Numbered from the stretch's first letter, positions 17,017 to 26,768 are shown. The stretch is DNA of 64,000 nucleotides from Fuerstiella sp. (GCA_029245955.1 JAQWOH010000001.1:1-64000), one strand, 5' to 3'. Made by a program: numbers and translations. Notes: generated by a model not told the origin, from the sequence alone.

Positions 17017-18867
17017 ATGAGCGAATCACTCGAAGTATGGTACCAGGCGGAACTCGACTACTTCCGGCACAGCGCCAGCGATTTTGCGGAGCGATTTCCG
17101 AAGATTGCTGACCGCCTGAGTCTGAGCGGAAGCGACATCAGGGATCCGCACGTTGAACGGTTGATCCAGGCGTTCGCGTACCTGAATGCGCGTACGCGTC
17201 GTAAGCTCGATGACAGTTTTCCGGAACTGGCCGACGCAATGCTCGGCATTCTGTATCCGCACATGCTGGCCCCGGTCCCATCGGTCTCTGTGCTGCGATT
17301 CGGACTGAATTCCTCTCAGAAAGATCAGACGGCAGGTCATAGTATCCCCGTCGGGACCAGCCTTGAAACAGAGCCGATTCACGGACACAACTGCCAGTTC
17401 AAGACCTGTTATCCGATTAAACTGTTTCCGTTGTCCACAGAAGCCGTGAGTTTGCTGCCGCAGCCGTTTTCCGGTCCTTCGTCGCCCGGTAAGCGAGAAG
17501 CCGAGGCCGCATTACGATTCGAGTTCAGCACGCTGGATCCCAAGAAGAAGCTGGCGGAATACTCGCTGAATCACTTTCGCTTCTACATTAACATCGCCAA
17601 TTTTGAAAAGGCTGCCAGGTTACTGGAGGCCGTACTGACGCAGACGATCGAGGTCGTCATCACCGGAGAAGACGCCACCATCGCCGCTGATGTTCTGCCC
17701 GCTGCCTGCATCAAGCCTGTGGGATTAAACCGTGAAGACGCTGTACTTCCCGACAACTCACGTTCCTTCCCCGGTTATCGTCTGCTGACCGAGTATTTCG
17801 TTCTGCCACAGAAATTTCTGTTCTTTGACGTTACAGGTATCACGCCGCAGACCCTTAGCCGCCTGGGAAGCAAGATTCAGCTGACAATCCTGTTGAAGGA
17901 ATTCCCCGGGGACCTGGAGAACGTTGTTTCCGTCGATACGGTTCATACTGGATGTACGCCTGTCATTAATCTGTTTGAACGATCGGCTGATGCCTTACCG
18001 TTGACGTACCGCACAAGCGAATACCGAATTGTTCCTGATGCACGCGCGGAAACCGCCATGGAGGTTCATTCTGTTAACGCAATTAAGGTTGAAGACGGAA
18101 ACGGAGATCTCCGCCCGTTTCGTCGCTTCTATTCTGTGGGCCATGCACAGTTATCGGGTGACACTGGATACTGGCACATTACGCGCCGCCCTGGTCCTGT
18201 GGAAGGAGATTCCGGCACACTGAATGAACCAACGGAAGTCTATGTTTCTCTGGTGGATCCGGAGTTCTCGCCGAAACGACAGGGCGGTGGAATGCTGTAT
18301 GCCAGCCTGACCTGTTTCAATCGCGACCTGCCGGAAGAACTTTCGAAACAGCGTACCGTAAAGCAGCTTCACTTTGACATCATGGGGGGCCGAGGTCCGG
18401 TTTCAAGTATTGAATGCCTTGTCACCCCGACACCAACGTTGCGGCGGCACATGGGCCGCCGCAACCTGTGGCCACTGGTTTCTCAGCTTTCACTCAACCA
18501 CCTGTCACTGATGGAATCCCAGGACGCAGTCGATGCCGTACGCGAGATGCTGACACTTAACGACGTCAAGGATTCGGCGCAGACCCGTAACCTGATTGAC
18601 GGTCTTGGCGCAATCAGCAGCCAGTCGTGTGTACAGCGTGTCAATGGTGCGTTTGCACGTGGCACTCAGATTGACCTTATCTTCGACGATGATAACTTCG
18701 CCGGTGACAGCGTGTTTCTGTTTTCATCGATTCTGAATCAGTTCTTCGGCATGTATACGTCGATCAATTCATTTACAAAACTTACGGCGACCACACGACG
18801 CAGACTCTCCAGAAAACAGGACACCTGGACATGGCCGGCACAGGCAGGGGACAAAGCCCTGATCTGA
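17017..18867 (+). CDS. tssF: T6SS baseplate protein TssF (ImpG)
   Basis: A 616-residue TssF, core of the baseplate wedge with TssE, TssG and TssK. The N-terminus is diagnostic: a YQAELDYFRHSASDFAERFP segment, then DPHVERLIQAFAYLNARTRRKLDD and YPHMLAPVPSVSVLRF. Length is normal for the family. It overlaps tssG by 37 bases, implying coupled translation. Confidence 0.93.
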   Translation: MSESLEVWYQAELDYFRHSASDFAERFPKIADRLSLSGSDIRDPHVERLIQAFAYLNARTRRKLDDSFPELADAMLGILYPHMLAPVPSVSVLRFGLNSSQKDQTAGHSIPVGTSLETEPIHGHNCQFKTCYPIKLFPLSTEAVSLLPQPFSGPSSPGKREAEAALRFEFSTLDPKKKLAEYSLNHFRFYINIANFEKAARLLEAVLTQTIEVVITGEDATIAADVLPAACIKPVGLNREDAVLPDNSRSFPGYRLLTEYFVLPQKFLFFDVTGITPQTLSRLGSKIQLTILLKEFPGDLENVVSVDTVHTGCTPVINLFERSADALPLTYRTSEYRIVPDARAETAMEVHSVNAIKVEDGNGDLRPFRRFYSVGHAQLSGDTGYWHITRRPGPVEGDSGTLNEPTEVYVSLVDPEFSPKRQGGGMLYASLTCFNRDLPEELSKQRTVKQLHFDIMGGRGPVSSIECLVTPTPTLRRHMGRRNLWPLVSQLSLNHLSLMESQDAVDAVREMLTLNDVKDSAQTRNLIDGLGAISSQSCVQRVNGAFARGTQIDLIFDDDNFAGDSVFLFSSILNQFFGMYTSINSFTKLTATTRRRLSRKQDTWTWPAQAGDKALI

Positions 18868-19949
18868 TTCAGGAGCTGATCGAGAACCCGCAGGAATTCG
18901 ATTTTTTTCAGGCCGTGCGGCTGATTGAAATGTACGTCGCTCAGGAGAGGAATCACCCCTGTCCCAGTGCGATCGGCAGTGATCGCGGACCGCACACTGA
19001 GCCGCTGAGTTTTGGTGCTCTGGCCTCGCTGTCATTTCCGCCAGGCCAGATCGCCGCACTTCAACCGTCAAAGCCCGAAGCAGAAGCTTCAGCAACTGAC
19101 GCCGGCACCCCGCAAACGCCATCCTTTCCACTGAAGATGATTGTTTCTTTTATGGGGCTGACAGGCCCCAACGGCGTGCTGCCCCATCACTATACCTCAT
19201 TGCTTATTGAACGGGCCCACCAAAGCACAAAAGACTACGCGCTTCGAGAATTCTTTGACCTGTTCAACCACCGAGCAATTTCGCTGTTCTTTCGTGCATG
19301 GGAAAAATATCGCTTTCCCTTCGAATATGAACGCAATCTGCACGACGGGGTGTCCGAAGATGGTCTGTTTACGCGATGCCTGTTCAGTCTCGTGGGACTT
19401 CAGGTCAAGGGGCTTCGCCACCGATTTGACTTCGATGACCAGACCGTGGTGTCGCATGGCGGGATTTTTGCTCAGAACTGCCGAAACGCGGCGGGACTGG
19501 AACAGGTTCTCGGTCACTACTTTCAGATTGATGCAGAAGTTGTTCAGTTTTGCGGACAGTGGCTTTATCTGCCTGAAGACACGCAATCCAGGATGCCATC
19601 GAAACAGCATCGCGAGGGCCTGAATCTGCAACTCGGCGAATCTGCCGTTGTCGGTTCGAGAGTCTGGGACGTGCAGAGCCGCGTCAGAATCCGACTTGGT
19701 CCTCTGGGTATCGCTGATTTCAACAAACTGGTGCCCGGTCGTGATCAGCTGACCGCAGTCGCTGAACTCATACGATTCTACATCGGTGCTGACAAAGACT
19801 TTGACGTTCAGCTTGTTCTTAGAAAGGAAGACATTGTGCCCTGCCAATTAGTAGCGAGAAACAGTTACGAACCTCGATTGGGGTGGAACACGTGGATGGC
19901 TTCGGACGCGCGCACACACGATGCTGAAGATGCCGTATTTCGATTTTGA
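18831..19949 (+). CDS. tssG: T6SS baseplate protein TssG (ImpH)
   Basis: A 372-residue TssG, partner of TssF in the wedge. Family markers: FDFFQAVRLIEM near residue 25, LSFPPGQIAAL near 70, MGLTGPNGVLPHHYTSLL near 105-122, then FFDLFNHRAISLFFRAWEKYR. Near the C-terminus LGPLGIADFNKLVPG is typical. The start lies inside tssF. A 212-base gap follows before clpV. Confidence 0.92.
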   Translation: MAGTGRGQSPDLIQELIENPQEFDFFQAVRLIEMYVAQERNHPCPSAIGSDRGPHTEPLSFGALASLSFPPGQIAALQPSKPEAEASATDAGTPQTPSFPLKMIVSFMGLTGPNGVLPHHYTSLLIERAHQSTKDYALREFFDLFNHRAISLFFRAWEKYRFPFEYERNLHDGVSEDGLFTRCLFSLVGLQVKGLRHRFDFDDQTVVSHGGIFAQNCRNAAGLEQVLGHYFQIDAEVVQFCGQWLYLPEDTQSRMPSKQHREGLNLQLGESAVVGSRVWDVQSRVRIRLGPLGIADFNKLVPGRDQLTAVAELIRFYIGADKDFDVQLVLRKEDIVPCQLVARNSYEPRLGWNTWMASDARTHDAEDAVFRF

Positions 19950-20161
19950 TCACGACGGACACGCTTGCAAATCAAATCTTTTCAGGTGAACCTATCAACT
20001 TCTCACTGTGTTGTTTTCGCACTGAACCGGACGCTGGCATCAGCCTTGTGTCTGAAAAATCATACCGCAACCTAAGTCCTTAACATCGGCCGCATTCACG
20101 CGTACCTGGTGTCACGACCAACTCTCAATATCCCGAAAATTGAACTCAGGAATGGGTATTC

Positions 20162-22903
20162 ATGGCAGCTGTCAATCTAAAGTCGCTCATCGGAAAACTC
20201 AACGGCCAGTGTACACGAACTCTGGAAGGAGCCGCCGGACTGTGCCTGTCTCGCAGCAACTACAATGTTGAAGTGGAACACTGGTTGTTGAAACTGCTGG
20301 AGGGATCCAACACCGATGTTCACGCGATCCTGAAAGCGTTTGCTATCGACGCGTCGCGTTTGACGGCAGACACGATGAAGGCGATCGATAAGCTGAAGAC
20401 GGGCAACTCAAGTCAGCCTTTGCTGTCGCCGCATACGGTTGACCTTGCACGTGAAGCATGGGTGCTGGGATCCATTGACTTTTCTGCCGGAAAAACACGA
20501 TCCGGCCATCTGCTGCTGGCATTACTGACAGACCGTTCGCTGTCGCAGATTGCGCAGGGGATTTCCGGTGAGTTCAAGAAAATATCTCCGGAAACACTGG
20601 CCAAGGATTTGGAAACAATTGTTGCAGACAGTTCCGAAGCTGGTTCTGATGTCGTGGCCATGTCCGGCGGCCCTGGCGCAGGTGCCGGAACGCCACGCCC
20701 CGGTGGCCCCACTCAGACCCCAAACCTTGATCAGTATACGATCGATTTGACCGCTCGAGCACGTGACGGAAAGATCGACCCTGTGCTGGGACGAGACGAC
20801 GAAATCAGGCAGATCGTCGACATTCTGACACGCCGACGTCAGAACAATCCGATCATGACCGGCGAGGCGGGCGTTGGCAAGACGGCGGTGGTGGAAGGGT
20901 TTGCTCTGAAAATCGCTCAGGGAGACGTTCCGCCTGCATTGCAGACCGTAGCTCTGCGCACGCTCGACCTCAGTCTGCTGCAGGCCGGTGCCGGCGTCAA
21001 AGGGGAATTCGAAAACCGACTGAAAGGCGTTATTGATGAAGTGAACAAATCGGTGACCCCCATCATTCTGTTTATCGACGAGGCTCACACACTGATCGGT
21101 GCCGGCGGCCAGGCGGGGCAGGGCGATGCCGCCAACATGCTGAAGCCGGCTCTCGCCCGTGGCGAACTGCGAACCATCGCCGCCACCACATGGGCCGAAT
21201 ATAAAAAGTACTTCGAACGAGACGCCGCACTGGCACGGCGGTTCCAGGTCGTGAAAGTGGAAGAACCTGAAATCGCCAAAGCGATCGCCATGATGCGAGG
21301 CCTGGTCGATACACTGCAGGATCACCACAAGATCGAGATTCTGAATGAAGCCGTCGAAGATTCCGTCAAGCTTTCCAGCCGTTACATCTCCGGACGGCAA
21401 TTGCCCGACAAGTCCGTCAGCCTGCTGGACACCGCCTGTGCACGAGTTGCCATCGGGCACACGACCATTCCGCCGGCCGTAGAAGACTGCCAGCGAACAA
21501 TCGACCGGATCACAACGGCGATTGAAGTGCTGGAACGAGAAACCGCAACCGGCACTGACCATTCCAAAGAACTGGATGCGCTGCAACAGAAGAAGGACGA
21601 AACAAAGCAGCGCTACGACGAACTGAAGGAACAATGGAATAAGGAACGTGAACTGATTGAAAAGATTCGCGAGGTACGCGAGAAACTGTCCGGCAATGTC
21701 GTGCCCGGTCACGAAGAACCGGCTGCCGAGGGAGATGATGCATCTGCCGATGCTGGCACGGACACCGTTGCGACGGACGACAAGGCGGCAGAACCGCTGT
21801 CTGATGAAGACCGCGAAAAACAGATCGCTGAGTTGGCGAAGCTGAACGCCGAACTGTGTGTCATCCAGGGGGAGACACCACTGATGCAGGCCTGTGTGGA
21901 TTCTCAGGCGGTGGCAGAAATTGTGGCCTCGTGGACCGGTATTCCCGTTGGCCGTATGGTCAGTGATGAGATCAATACCATCCTGGCACTCGACTCGGAA
22001 ATGCAGAAACGAGTTGTGGGCCAGGATCACGCGCTCGAGGAAATTGCCGAACGCATTCGCACCTCCCGAGCGAACCTGACCGACCCCGACCGACCGATTG
22101 GTGTGTTCTTCCTCGTCGGTCCCAGCGGTGTTGGCAAGACAGAAACGGCGATTACCCTGGCCGAACTGCTCTACGGCGGGGAACAAAACATGACCACGAT
22201 CAACATGAGCGAGTTTAAGGAAGAACACAAAGTGTCACTGCTGATGGGCTCACCTCCAGGCTACGTGGGTTACGGTGAAGGCGGCATCCTGACGGAAGCG
22301 GTGCGTCGGAAACCCTACAGCGTTGTTTTGCTGGACGAAATGGAGAAAGCGCACTCCGGCGTTCAGGATGTTTTCTATCAGGTGTTTGACAAGGGCAACA
22401 TGAAGGATGGAGAAGGTCGTGACATCGACTTCAAGAACACCGTGATCATCATGACCTCCAACGCCGCGACCGACACGATCATGAAACTCTGTGCTGATCC
22501 TGAGACCATGCCCAACCCGGAAGCTCTGGCGGCCGCCCTGCATCCGGAACTGTTGAACAGTTTCAAACCAGCCTTCCTGGGCCGCATTGTCGTCGTTCCG
22601 TTCTTCCCGCTGGGTGACGACATTATGCGTCAGATCGCGGTCCTGAAGCTGGGCAAGGTGGCACGTCGCGTCAAGGAACATTACGACGCCGAACTCAGCT
22701 GGTCCGAAGCCGTACTGGATCACATTGTCAGTCGCTGCACAGAAGTCGACAGCGGAGCCAGAAACGTCGACCGTATCCTGACGGGCTCCCTGCTGCCGGA
22801 GATGTCATCCGAGTTTCTGTCAAGAATGGCCGAAGGAAAGGAGATTTCCAGCGCCGTTGTCGACCTGAACGACGATGACGGATTTCAATTTGAACTTAGC
22901 TAA
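20162..22903 (+). CDS. clpV: T6SS AAA+ ATPase ClpV (TssH)
   Basis: A 913-residue Clp/HSP100 ATPase that disassembles the contracted sheath in the cytoplasm. The N-domain is residues 1-160. Two AAA+ modules follow: Walker A GEAGVGKT at 234-241 with Walker B FIDEAH near 305, and GPSGVGKT at 653-660 with LLDEMEKAH near 722. The middle helical region holds EWNKER-type coiled coil, then an acidic low-complexity insert at about 514-556. The C-terminal GARNVDRIL is typical. T6SS context and the family-like N-domain make this ClpV rather than ClpB. It is the last gene of the rightward T6SS block. Confidence 0.94.
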   Translation: MAAVNLKSLIGKLNGQCTRTLEGAAGLCLSRSNYNVEVEHWLLKLLEGSNTDVHAILKAFAIDASRLTADTMKAIDKLKTGNSSQPLLSPHTVDLAREAWVLGSIDFSAGKTRSGHLLLALLTDRSLSQIAQGISGEFKKISPETLAKDLETIVADSSEAGSDVVAMSGGPGAGAGTPRPGGPTQTPNLDQYTIDLTARARDGKIDPVLGRDDEIRQIVDILTRRRQNNPIMTGEAGVGKTAVVEGFALKIAQGDVPPALQTVALRTLDLSLLQAGAGVKGEFENRLKGVIDEVNKSVTPIILFIDEAHTLIGAGGQAGQGDAANMLKPALARGELRTIAATTWAEYKKYFERDAALARRFQVVKVEEPEIAKAIAMMRGLVDTLQDHHKIEILNEAVEDSVKLSSRYISGRQLPDKSVSLLDTACARVAIGHTTIPPAVEDCQRTIDRITTAIEVLERETATGTDHSKELDALQQKKDETKQRYDELKEQWNKERELIEKIREVREKLSGNVVPGHEEPAAEGDDASADAGTDTVATDDKAAEPLSDEDREKQIAELAKLNAELCVIQGETPLMQACVDSQAVAEIVASWTGIPVGRMVSDEINTILALDSEMQKRVVGQDHALEEIAERIRTSRANLTDPDRPIGVFFLVGPSGVGKTETAITLAELLYGGEQNMTTINMSEFKEEHKVSLLMGSPPGYVGYGEGGILTEAVRRKPYSVVLLDEMEKAHSGVQDVFYQVFDKGNMKDGEGRDIDFKNTVIIMTSNAATDTIMKLCADPETMPNPEALAAALHPELLNSFKPAFLGRIVVVPFFPLGDDIMRQIAVLKLGKVARRVKEHYDAELSWSEAVLDHIVSRCTEVDSGARNVDRILTGSLLPEMSSEFLSRMAEGKEISSAVVDLNDDDGFQFELS

Positions 22904-22981
22904 TTGGATAATCAGAAATCCAGCGTGATAGTACGCATAAGACGCCCGTTGATTCTGCACTCTTCATGGTTTGAATCTCCT

Positions 22982-23000
22982 CGCGTCAAGACGCGTTGTT
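22982..23000 (+). terminator. Weak candidate terminator after clpV
   Basis: A short palindrome, cgcgtcaagacgcg, is followed by ttgttctt, 80 bases after the clpV stop. The stem is only 5-6 bp and the T-run is broken, so termination here is likely but not certain. Confidence 0.35.
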
Positions 23001-23097
23001 CTTAATCACCACTCATGAGAGGTCGTAAACGCGCCGGCAGCCTTGTTGTCTTTTGGCGGCACCGGTTGATGTGTTCTTGCCCAATACACGAGCAAGT

Positions 23098-23946
23098 CTA
23101 CCTGCTTTTGTGACTGAGTAAAAAATCTAATGCAATAGAATCCGCGGTATTGCGAAGGTCCCTTCTGATGTGATGCGCCTGTCCTTTCACTTTGCAGTAG
23201 GCCACTTCAATTCCGGACGGACTGGAATACGCATAGACAGCCACGTCTTCCCCTTTGGTCACAACTACGGGTTCGGGCCGGCATTGATTGAACGTTCGCC
23301 AGACATCGATTCGCTTTGCTGCTGAGTACATCGTGACCTTCGGATTGGATGAGCCATTGAAGCTCTTGTCTTGATCCCCAATGACCTGAATGATTGAAAC
23401 TGGTTTAGTACTTACGTCCGGGTCATGTGCGTTTTTTGCCATGCCGCAACTCAAGGGTGACAATGCGGCGAACAGCGAGGTTTCTTTGGCTAACCGATAA
23501 CAAAAAAGCCCCCCGCTGGAATGCCCCGTTGCATAGATAGCCTCTGGATCAGCGATCTCGTTCGCAATCATGCTCTCAACCACTTTCGATACGAATCCGA
23601 CATCATCATGCTCTTCATCATGAAACTTGTCCTTGAAGTTCCATTTGGCAAGAGGTTGCACCGCTTCGGCACTGACGACGATCAGGCCCCGTTTATCTGC
23701 TTGGGGACTCCACCTTGCACTTTGGCCGTCGGCTTTGCCGCCTGCGCCGTGGAAGCAAAATAAGACTGGATAGAGACGTTTGCGCTCAAACGACTTTGGC
23801 GTCGTAACGATCAATCGCCGCGACCGACGGTCGTGTTCGAATTGAACTTCATTCGTCCCCTTGGAAAGCGATTTGAGATCAGTTGCAAGAGCGCGGGGTG
23901 TTTCAACAACGAGAACGGTGGTCAGCAGCAGCATCGCGGTGTTCAT
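23098..23946 (-). CDS. Secreted esterase, PHB-depolymerase-like alpha/beta hydrolase
   Basis: A 282-residue alpha/beta hydrolase resembling the LpqC/poly(3-hydroxybutyrate) depolymerase group. A signal peptide covers residues 1-22. Fold markers: LFCFHGAGGK (oxyanion region), the nucleophile elbow GHSSGG, a DQDKSF aspartate, and a late histidine in GQAHHIRRD. The residues can supply a Ser-Asp-His triad. Likely an ester hydrolase acting outside the cytoplasm; the substrate is unknown. It reads opposite to clpV and has no visible operon partner except the sulfatase remnant just upstream. Confidence 0.75.
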   Translation of the reverse strand: MNTAMLLLTTVLVVETPRALATDLKSLSKGTNEVQFEHDRRSRRLIVTTPKSFERKRLYPVLFCFHGAGGKADGQSARWSPQADKRGLIVVSAEAVQPLAKWNFKDKFHDEEHDDVGFVSKVVESMIANEIADPEAIYATGHSSGGLFCYRLAKETSLFAALSPLSCGMAKNAHDPDVSTKPVSIIQVIGDQDKSFNGSSNPKVTMYSAAKRIDVWRTFNQCRPEPVVVTKGEDVAVYAYSSPSGIEVAYCKVKGQAHHIRRDLRNTADSIALDFLLSHKSR

Positions 23947-24015
23947 TACGTTCTCCTGTCATTGGCATAGCGACTTGTGATTTTGACGTGGCCGTGAATT
24001 ACCCCGGGCACCACC

Positions 24016-24384
24016 TTACTTGAGTTTCGACACACCTCTGGTCCCCTTAATCGTGCGATCGATTTCAGTCGCTTTCTTGTACTTTCCCTTACTTCTTGCG
24101 ACCGCTTTGGCAAACACCTTGGGCATCACATCACCAAGCGGCTTCATCGCCGCTTTAGCCTCCGGGTCTGCGGCTGCGGCTAGGTTGCTCCATTCCTGTG
24201 GATCCTCTTGTAGATCGTACAATTCCTGCGTGCCGTCCCCGTAGTGGATATACCGTCAGCGATCATTACGGGCGGACGCATTGCCTTTGTCCTTGTTAAC
24301 TCTACCCCAAGGGGTGGAAAAACCGGCCTCAACTCTCCTGAAATGTTTTGCTGGATATTCAAACTGCGACTTTAGGGTGAATAT
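24016..24384 (-). pseudogene. C-terminal sulfatase remnant with nonsense codon
   Basis: The frame reads through sulfatase C-terminal sequence: EAGFSTPWGRVNKDKGNASAR, NDR, a stop, then [15 protein letters not shown] and [10 protein letters not shown]. In intact relatives the residue before RYI is Trp; here the codon is TGA (positions 24258-24256). Upstream the frame closes at 24387-24385, and the catalytic half with the C-x-P-S-R motif is absent. About 120 codons remain. This is therefore a decayed gene, not a short functional one. The tail is Lys-rich and ends at 24016. Confidence 0.8.
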
Positions 24385-25234
24385 TCACCAACGAAGCACT
24401 CCTGTGAAAAAGCAGACGTCTCTTGAGTGATCACCTGCAACAGACAGCGTTGATCCAGTCGTGCCTACGCTGCTTTAATCTCGAACGACGTCACCAGCCC
24501 GTTGACATGTGATCTCATAACGGTCTGGTCAAGCTGAACGGTTTCCGACTCCCAAACATGGGTACAGATCTGGAATGTGTACCCACTTTGAGGGTTCAAG
24601 AGGCCAGCATCGGATGAAAGCCACATCCGGAAGCCTGTGTTTTGCCGCTACATGAAGGGTCGCCGAAGTAGAGCTGAAGGACGCCAGAGCACTTCGGAAC
24701 CGGGAGCGTTGCTGTGTACTGCTCTTTGACAATAGCTGAAGGGTTCATTAGGGTTCTTATGACACCGTTCGCGGTCCAGTTCATGAACCGTGCAAGACAC
24801 AGGTCAAACTTCGTCCAGTTGCCGAAATACGGCTTCTTCATTGAGTTCACAGCAGAGTCCGTGAATGGGCAGCAACGTAGTTCGCGAACTGGTTCTTGAA
24901 TCAATCAGAACCGGGTTGCGTGGAACAATGGACGATGTTTTGAATACAATTCACGACCTGCTTCAGTTCAAGCCCAGGTAGAACGCCGGCCATGGCGTGC
25001 AACGACTGACTCAGATTGCGGGGCCGTCATTCGAAGCCCTTGAATGAGCACAGTTTTTGTTCATTGCAAATTAAGCCGCTCGATCAATGCCCTATGTCAG
25101 TATTTGTAACTGGCCGCTCATGAACGATGTCAGCGACGGCCACTTGAACCGGCGGTCTGGTTGGCAAACCCTGACGATGTCATGTGGTCCGAATCCGGTT
25201 AGACTTCGACTTTCCCCAATTTAAGGCTCCTCCA
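24385..25234. other. Non-coding stretch, no gene recognised
   Basis: About 850 bases between the sulfatase remnant and the DUF6159 gene. The short frames on both strands match no family I know. It contains one copy of a 26-bp direct repeat (24688-24713). It may be debris from the lost sulfatase region. Confidence 0.5.
24688..24713 (+). repeat. 26-bp direct repeat, copy 1
   Basis: The sequence begins agcacttcggaaccggg and ends agcgttgct. An identical copy in the same orientation lies at 26349-26374, so the two flank the DUF6159 gene. The flanks outside the 26 bases differ. Confidence 0.9.
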
Positions 25235-26080
25235 ATGTTCGAACGTATCTCCAACGGTATTTCGCTCGCGAAACAATGCTTCCGCGTCCTGATGCTGGAC
25301 AAGGAACTGTTGCTGTTTCCTTTGTTGAGTGGCGTGTCGTGTATCGCTGTGCTGGCGAGTTTTGCAGCACCATTGTGGGGCAGCGATCTAATCGCGCCGA
25401 TTGTCAACGAGGGGCAGTTACCCAAAGATCCGCTGGCGTGGGTGATTCTCGCCGCATTTTACTTCGTTAACTATTTCGTGATCGTGTTCTTTAACTCGGC
25501 CCTGGTCGCCTGCGCAATTATCCGGCTCAAGGGCGGCGATCCAGGAGTCGGTGACGGCTTGCGAGCCTCCATGGCGCGGCTTCCACAGATCTGTGGCTGG
25601 GCCGCCGTCAGTGCGTCAGTCGGTTTGATTCTAAGAATTGTCGAATCGCGATCGGAACGGGCCGGACAGATCCTGGCGTCGGTCCTTGGCCTCGCATGGA
25701 CGATCACAACCTACTTCGTGATTCCCGTGCTGGTTGTGGAAAAAGTGGGCCCGATCGAAGCTACGAAACGATCGTTGAGTGTCGTCCGCAAAACGTGGGG
25801 CGAGGCGATGACTGCGAACTATGGCATTGGCTTGGTCACGTTTCTGGGCTTGCTGCCAGGCATTGCCGCAATCATTGGCGGCATGATTCTCGCGAACGGC
25901 TCGCACGGCATTGGCATCGCAGTGCTGATCGCCGGTGGCTGCTGGCTGCTGCTGGTCTCCCTAATCTCATCGGCACTCAATACCATCCTGTTGGGTGCTC
26001 TGTACCTGTACGCGGCCGAAGGCCAGACGCCTGAAGGATTCGATCAGGGCGTGCTGGGCAATGCGTTTGTGGGACGCTGA
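25235..26080 (+). CDS. DUF6159-like membrane protein
   Basis: A 281-residue integral membrane protein with about six hydrophobic segments (near residues 30-50, 70-95, 120-140, 155-180, 195-225 and 230-260). The pattern LVACAIIRLKGGDP, then VEKVGPIEATKRSLSVVRKTWGE, and the C-terminal LYLYAAEGQTPEGFD fits the DUF6159 family, whose function is unknown. The ATG at 25235 is preferred over the longer frame from 25184 because it begins with the family-like FERISNGISLAKQC. It stands alone. Confidence 0.75.
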   Translation: MFERISNGISLAKQCFRVLMLDKELLLFPLLSGVSCIAVLASFAAPLWGSDLIAPIVNEGQLPKDPLAWVILAAFYFVNYFVIVFFNSALVACAIIRLKGGDPGVGDGLRASMARLPQICGWAAVSASVGLILRIVESRSERAGQILASVLGLAWTITTYFVIPVLVVEKVGPIEATKRSLSVVRKTWGEAMTANYGIGLVTFLGLLPGIAAIIGGMILANGSHGIGIAVLIAGGCWLLLVSLISSALNTILLGALYLYAAEGQTPEGFDQGVLGNAFVGR

Positions 26081-26254
26081 TCGCACGTCTTCGCGAGCGA
26101 TGCGGTCAGGAGACCGAGGCACAAAGCCCGCAAGATGTAGCTGACGTCCAGAGCCCTCTATCGCACGTTTATCGGTGGCACAGAACCCATTGCAAACCAA
26201 CTGAATTCATGTAAAACTATGGAAATCAGGTGAGTTGATCTATTCGGCCATCTG

Positions 26255-26306
26255 TGACACAAACACTTGACACAAAACACCTGACACAAAACACCTGACA
26301 CAAAAC
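26255..26306 (+). repeat. 14-bp short tandem repeat
   Basis: Four consecutive units of tgacacaaaacacc: the first is 13 bases (one A fewer), two are exact, and the last is partial. Such arrays change copy number by slippage. No gene is close enough to be obviously controlled by it. Confidence 0.9.
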
Positions 26307-26348
26307 GATTTGCGGTATTCCGTTCTGCAGGCAATGGTCAAAGACCAA

Positions 26349-26374
26349 AGCACTTCGGAACCGGGAGCGTTGCT
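26349..26374 (+). repeat. 26-bp direct repeat, copy 2
   Basis: Identical to 24688-24713. In this copy the end extends into a perfect hairpin (gggagc, loop gtt, gctccc; 26363-26377), which copy 1 has lost. This suggests copy 2 is closer to the complete form of a dispersed element. Confidence 0.9.
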
Positions 26375-26737
26375 CCCAGAGTGTTTCCCCCAACCTTCTT
26401 CTTCCCGACATGTCGAAGCACGTCTGTCAGCGGATCGAATGGAGGCTCCGACAGCGGCGATGATCACATTGCTGTCACCTTCGACCGATGGCTATCAATC
26501 TGTTCATTGCCGCGACGTGATCGTGGGTGGCCCGGTGAACGACAAGCTGCTCAGCCCAGTATTGGATGGGAATCCCAATCGCTGGAACGGGCAGGAAGAG
26601 CTTGAGGGAAGGCAACGCCCCCGCCGCTTTGATCTCACTCTCTTGTGCACGGCAAAGAATGTAAGATGCACGGAATTTCAGTAAATTCTGGACATGCCGT
26701 GCACAGCCCAATTGGCAACTCGAAGGGCATAAATGAC

Positions 26738-26765
26738 AAAAACCCCTGTAAAAACAGGGGTTTTT
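26738..26765 (-). terminator. Intrinsic terminator of tRNA-Ala
   Basis: A perfect 11-bp inverted repeat (aaaaacccctg / caggggttttt) with a 6-base loop lies immediately 3' of tRNA-Ala on the minus strand. The A/T arms give a U-run in either direction, so it can stop transcription from both sides. Confidence 0.9.
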
Positions 26766-26768
26766 AAG

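Larger units (their letters stand above)
26081..26737. other. Non-coding stretch with repeats
   Basis: Between the DUF6159 gene and the terminator of tRNA-Ala. It holds a 14-bp tandem repeat (26255-26306) and the second copy of the 26-bp repeat. Short frames across it have no recognisable product. Confidence 0.5.

Noticed and set aside
20522..22228. 568-codon minus-strand frame across clpV
   Set aside because: Mirror frame of a highly conserved ATPase; the sequence has no recognisable domain.
24596..24904. 102-codon minus-strand frame
   Set aside because: No resemblance to any family, and overlaps a direct repeat; treated as non-coding.
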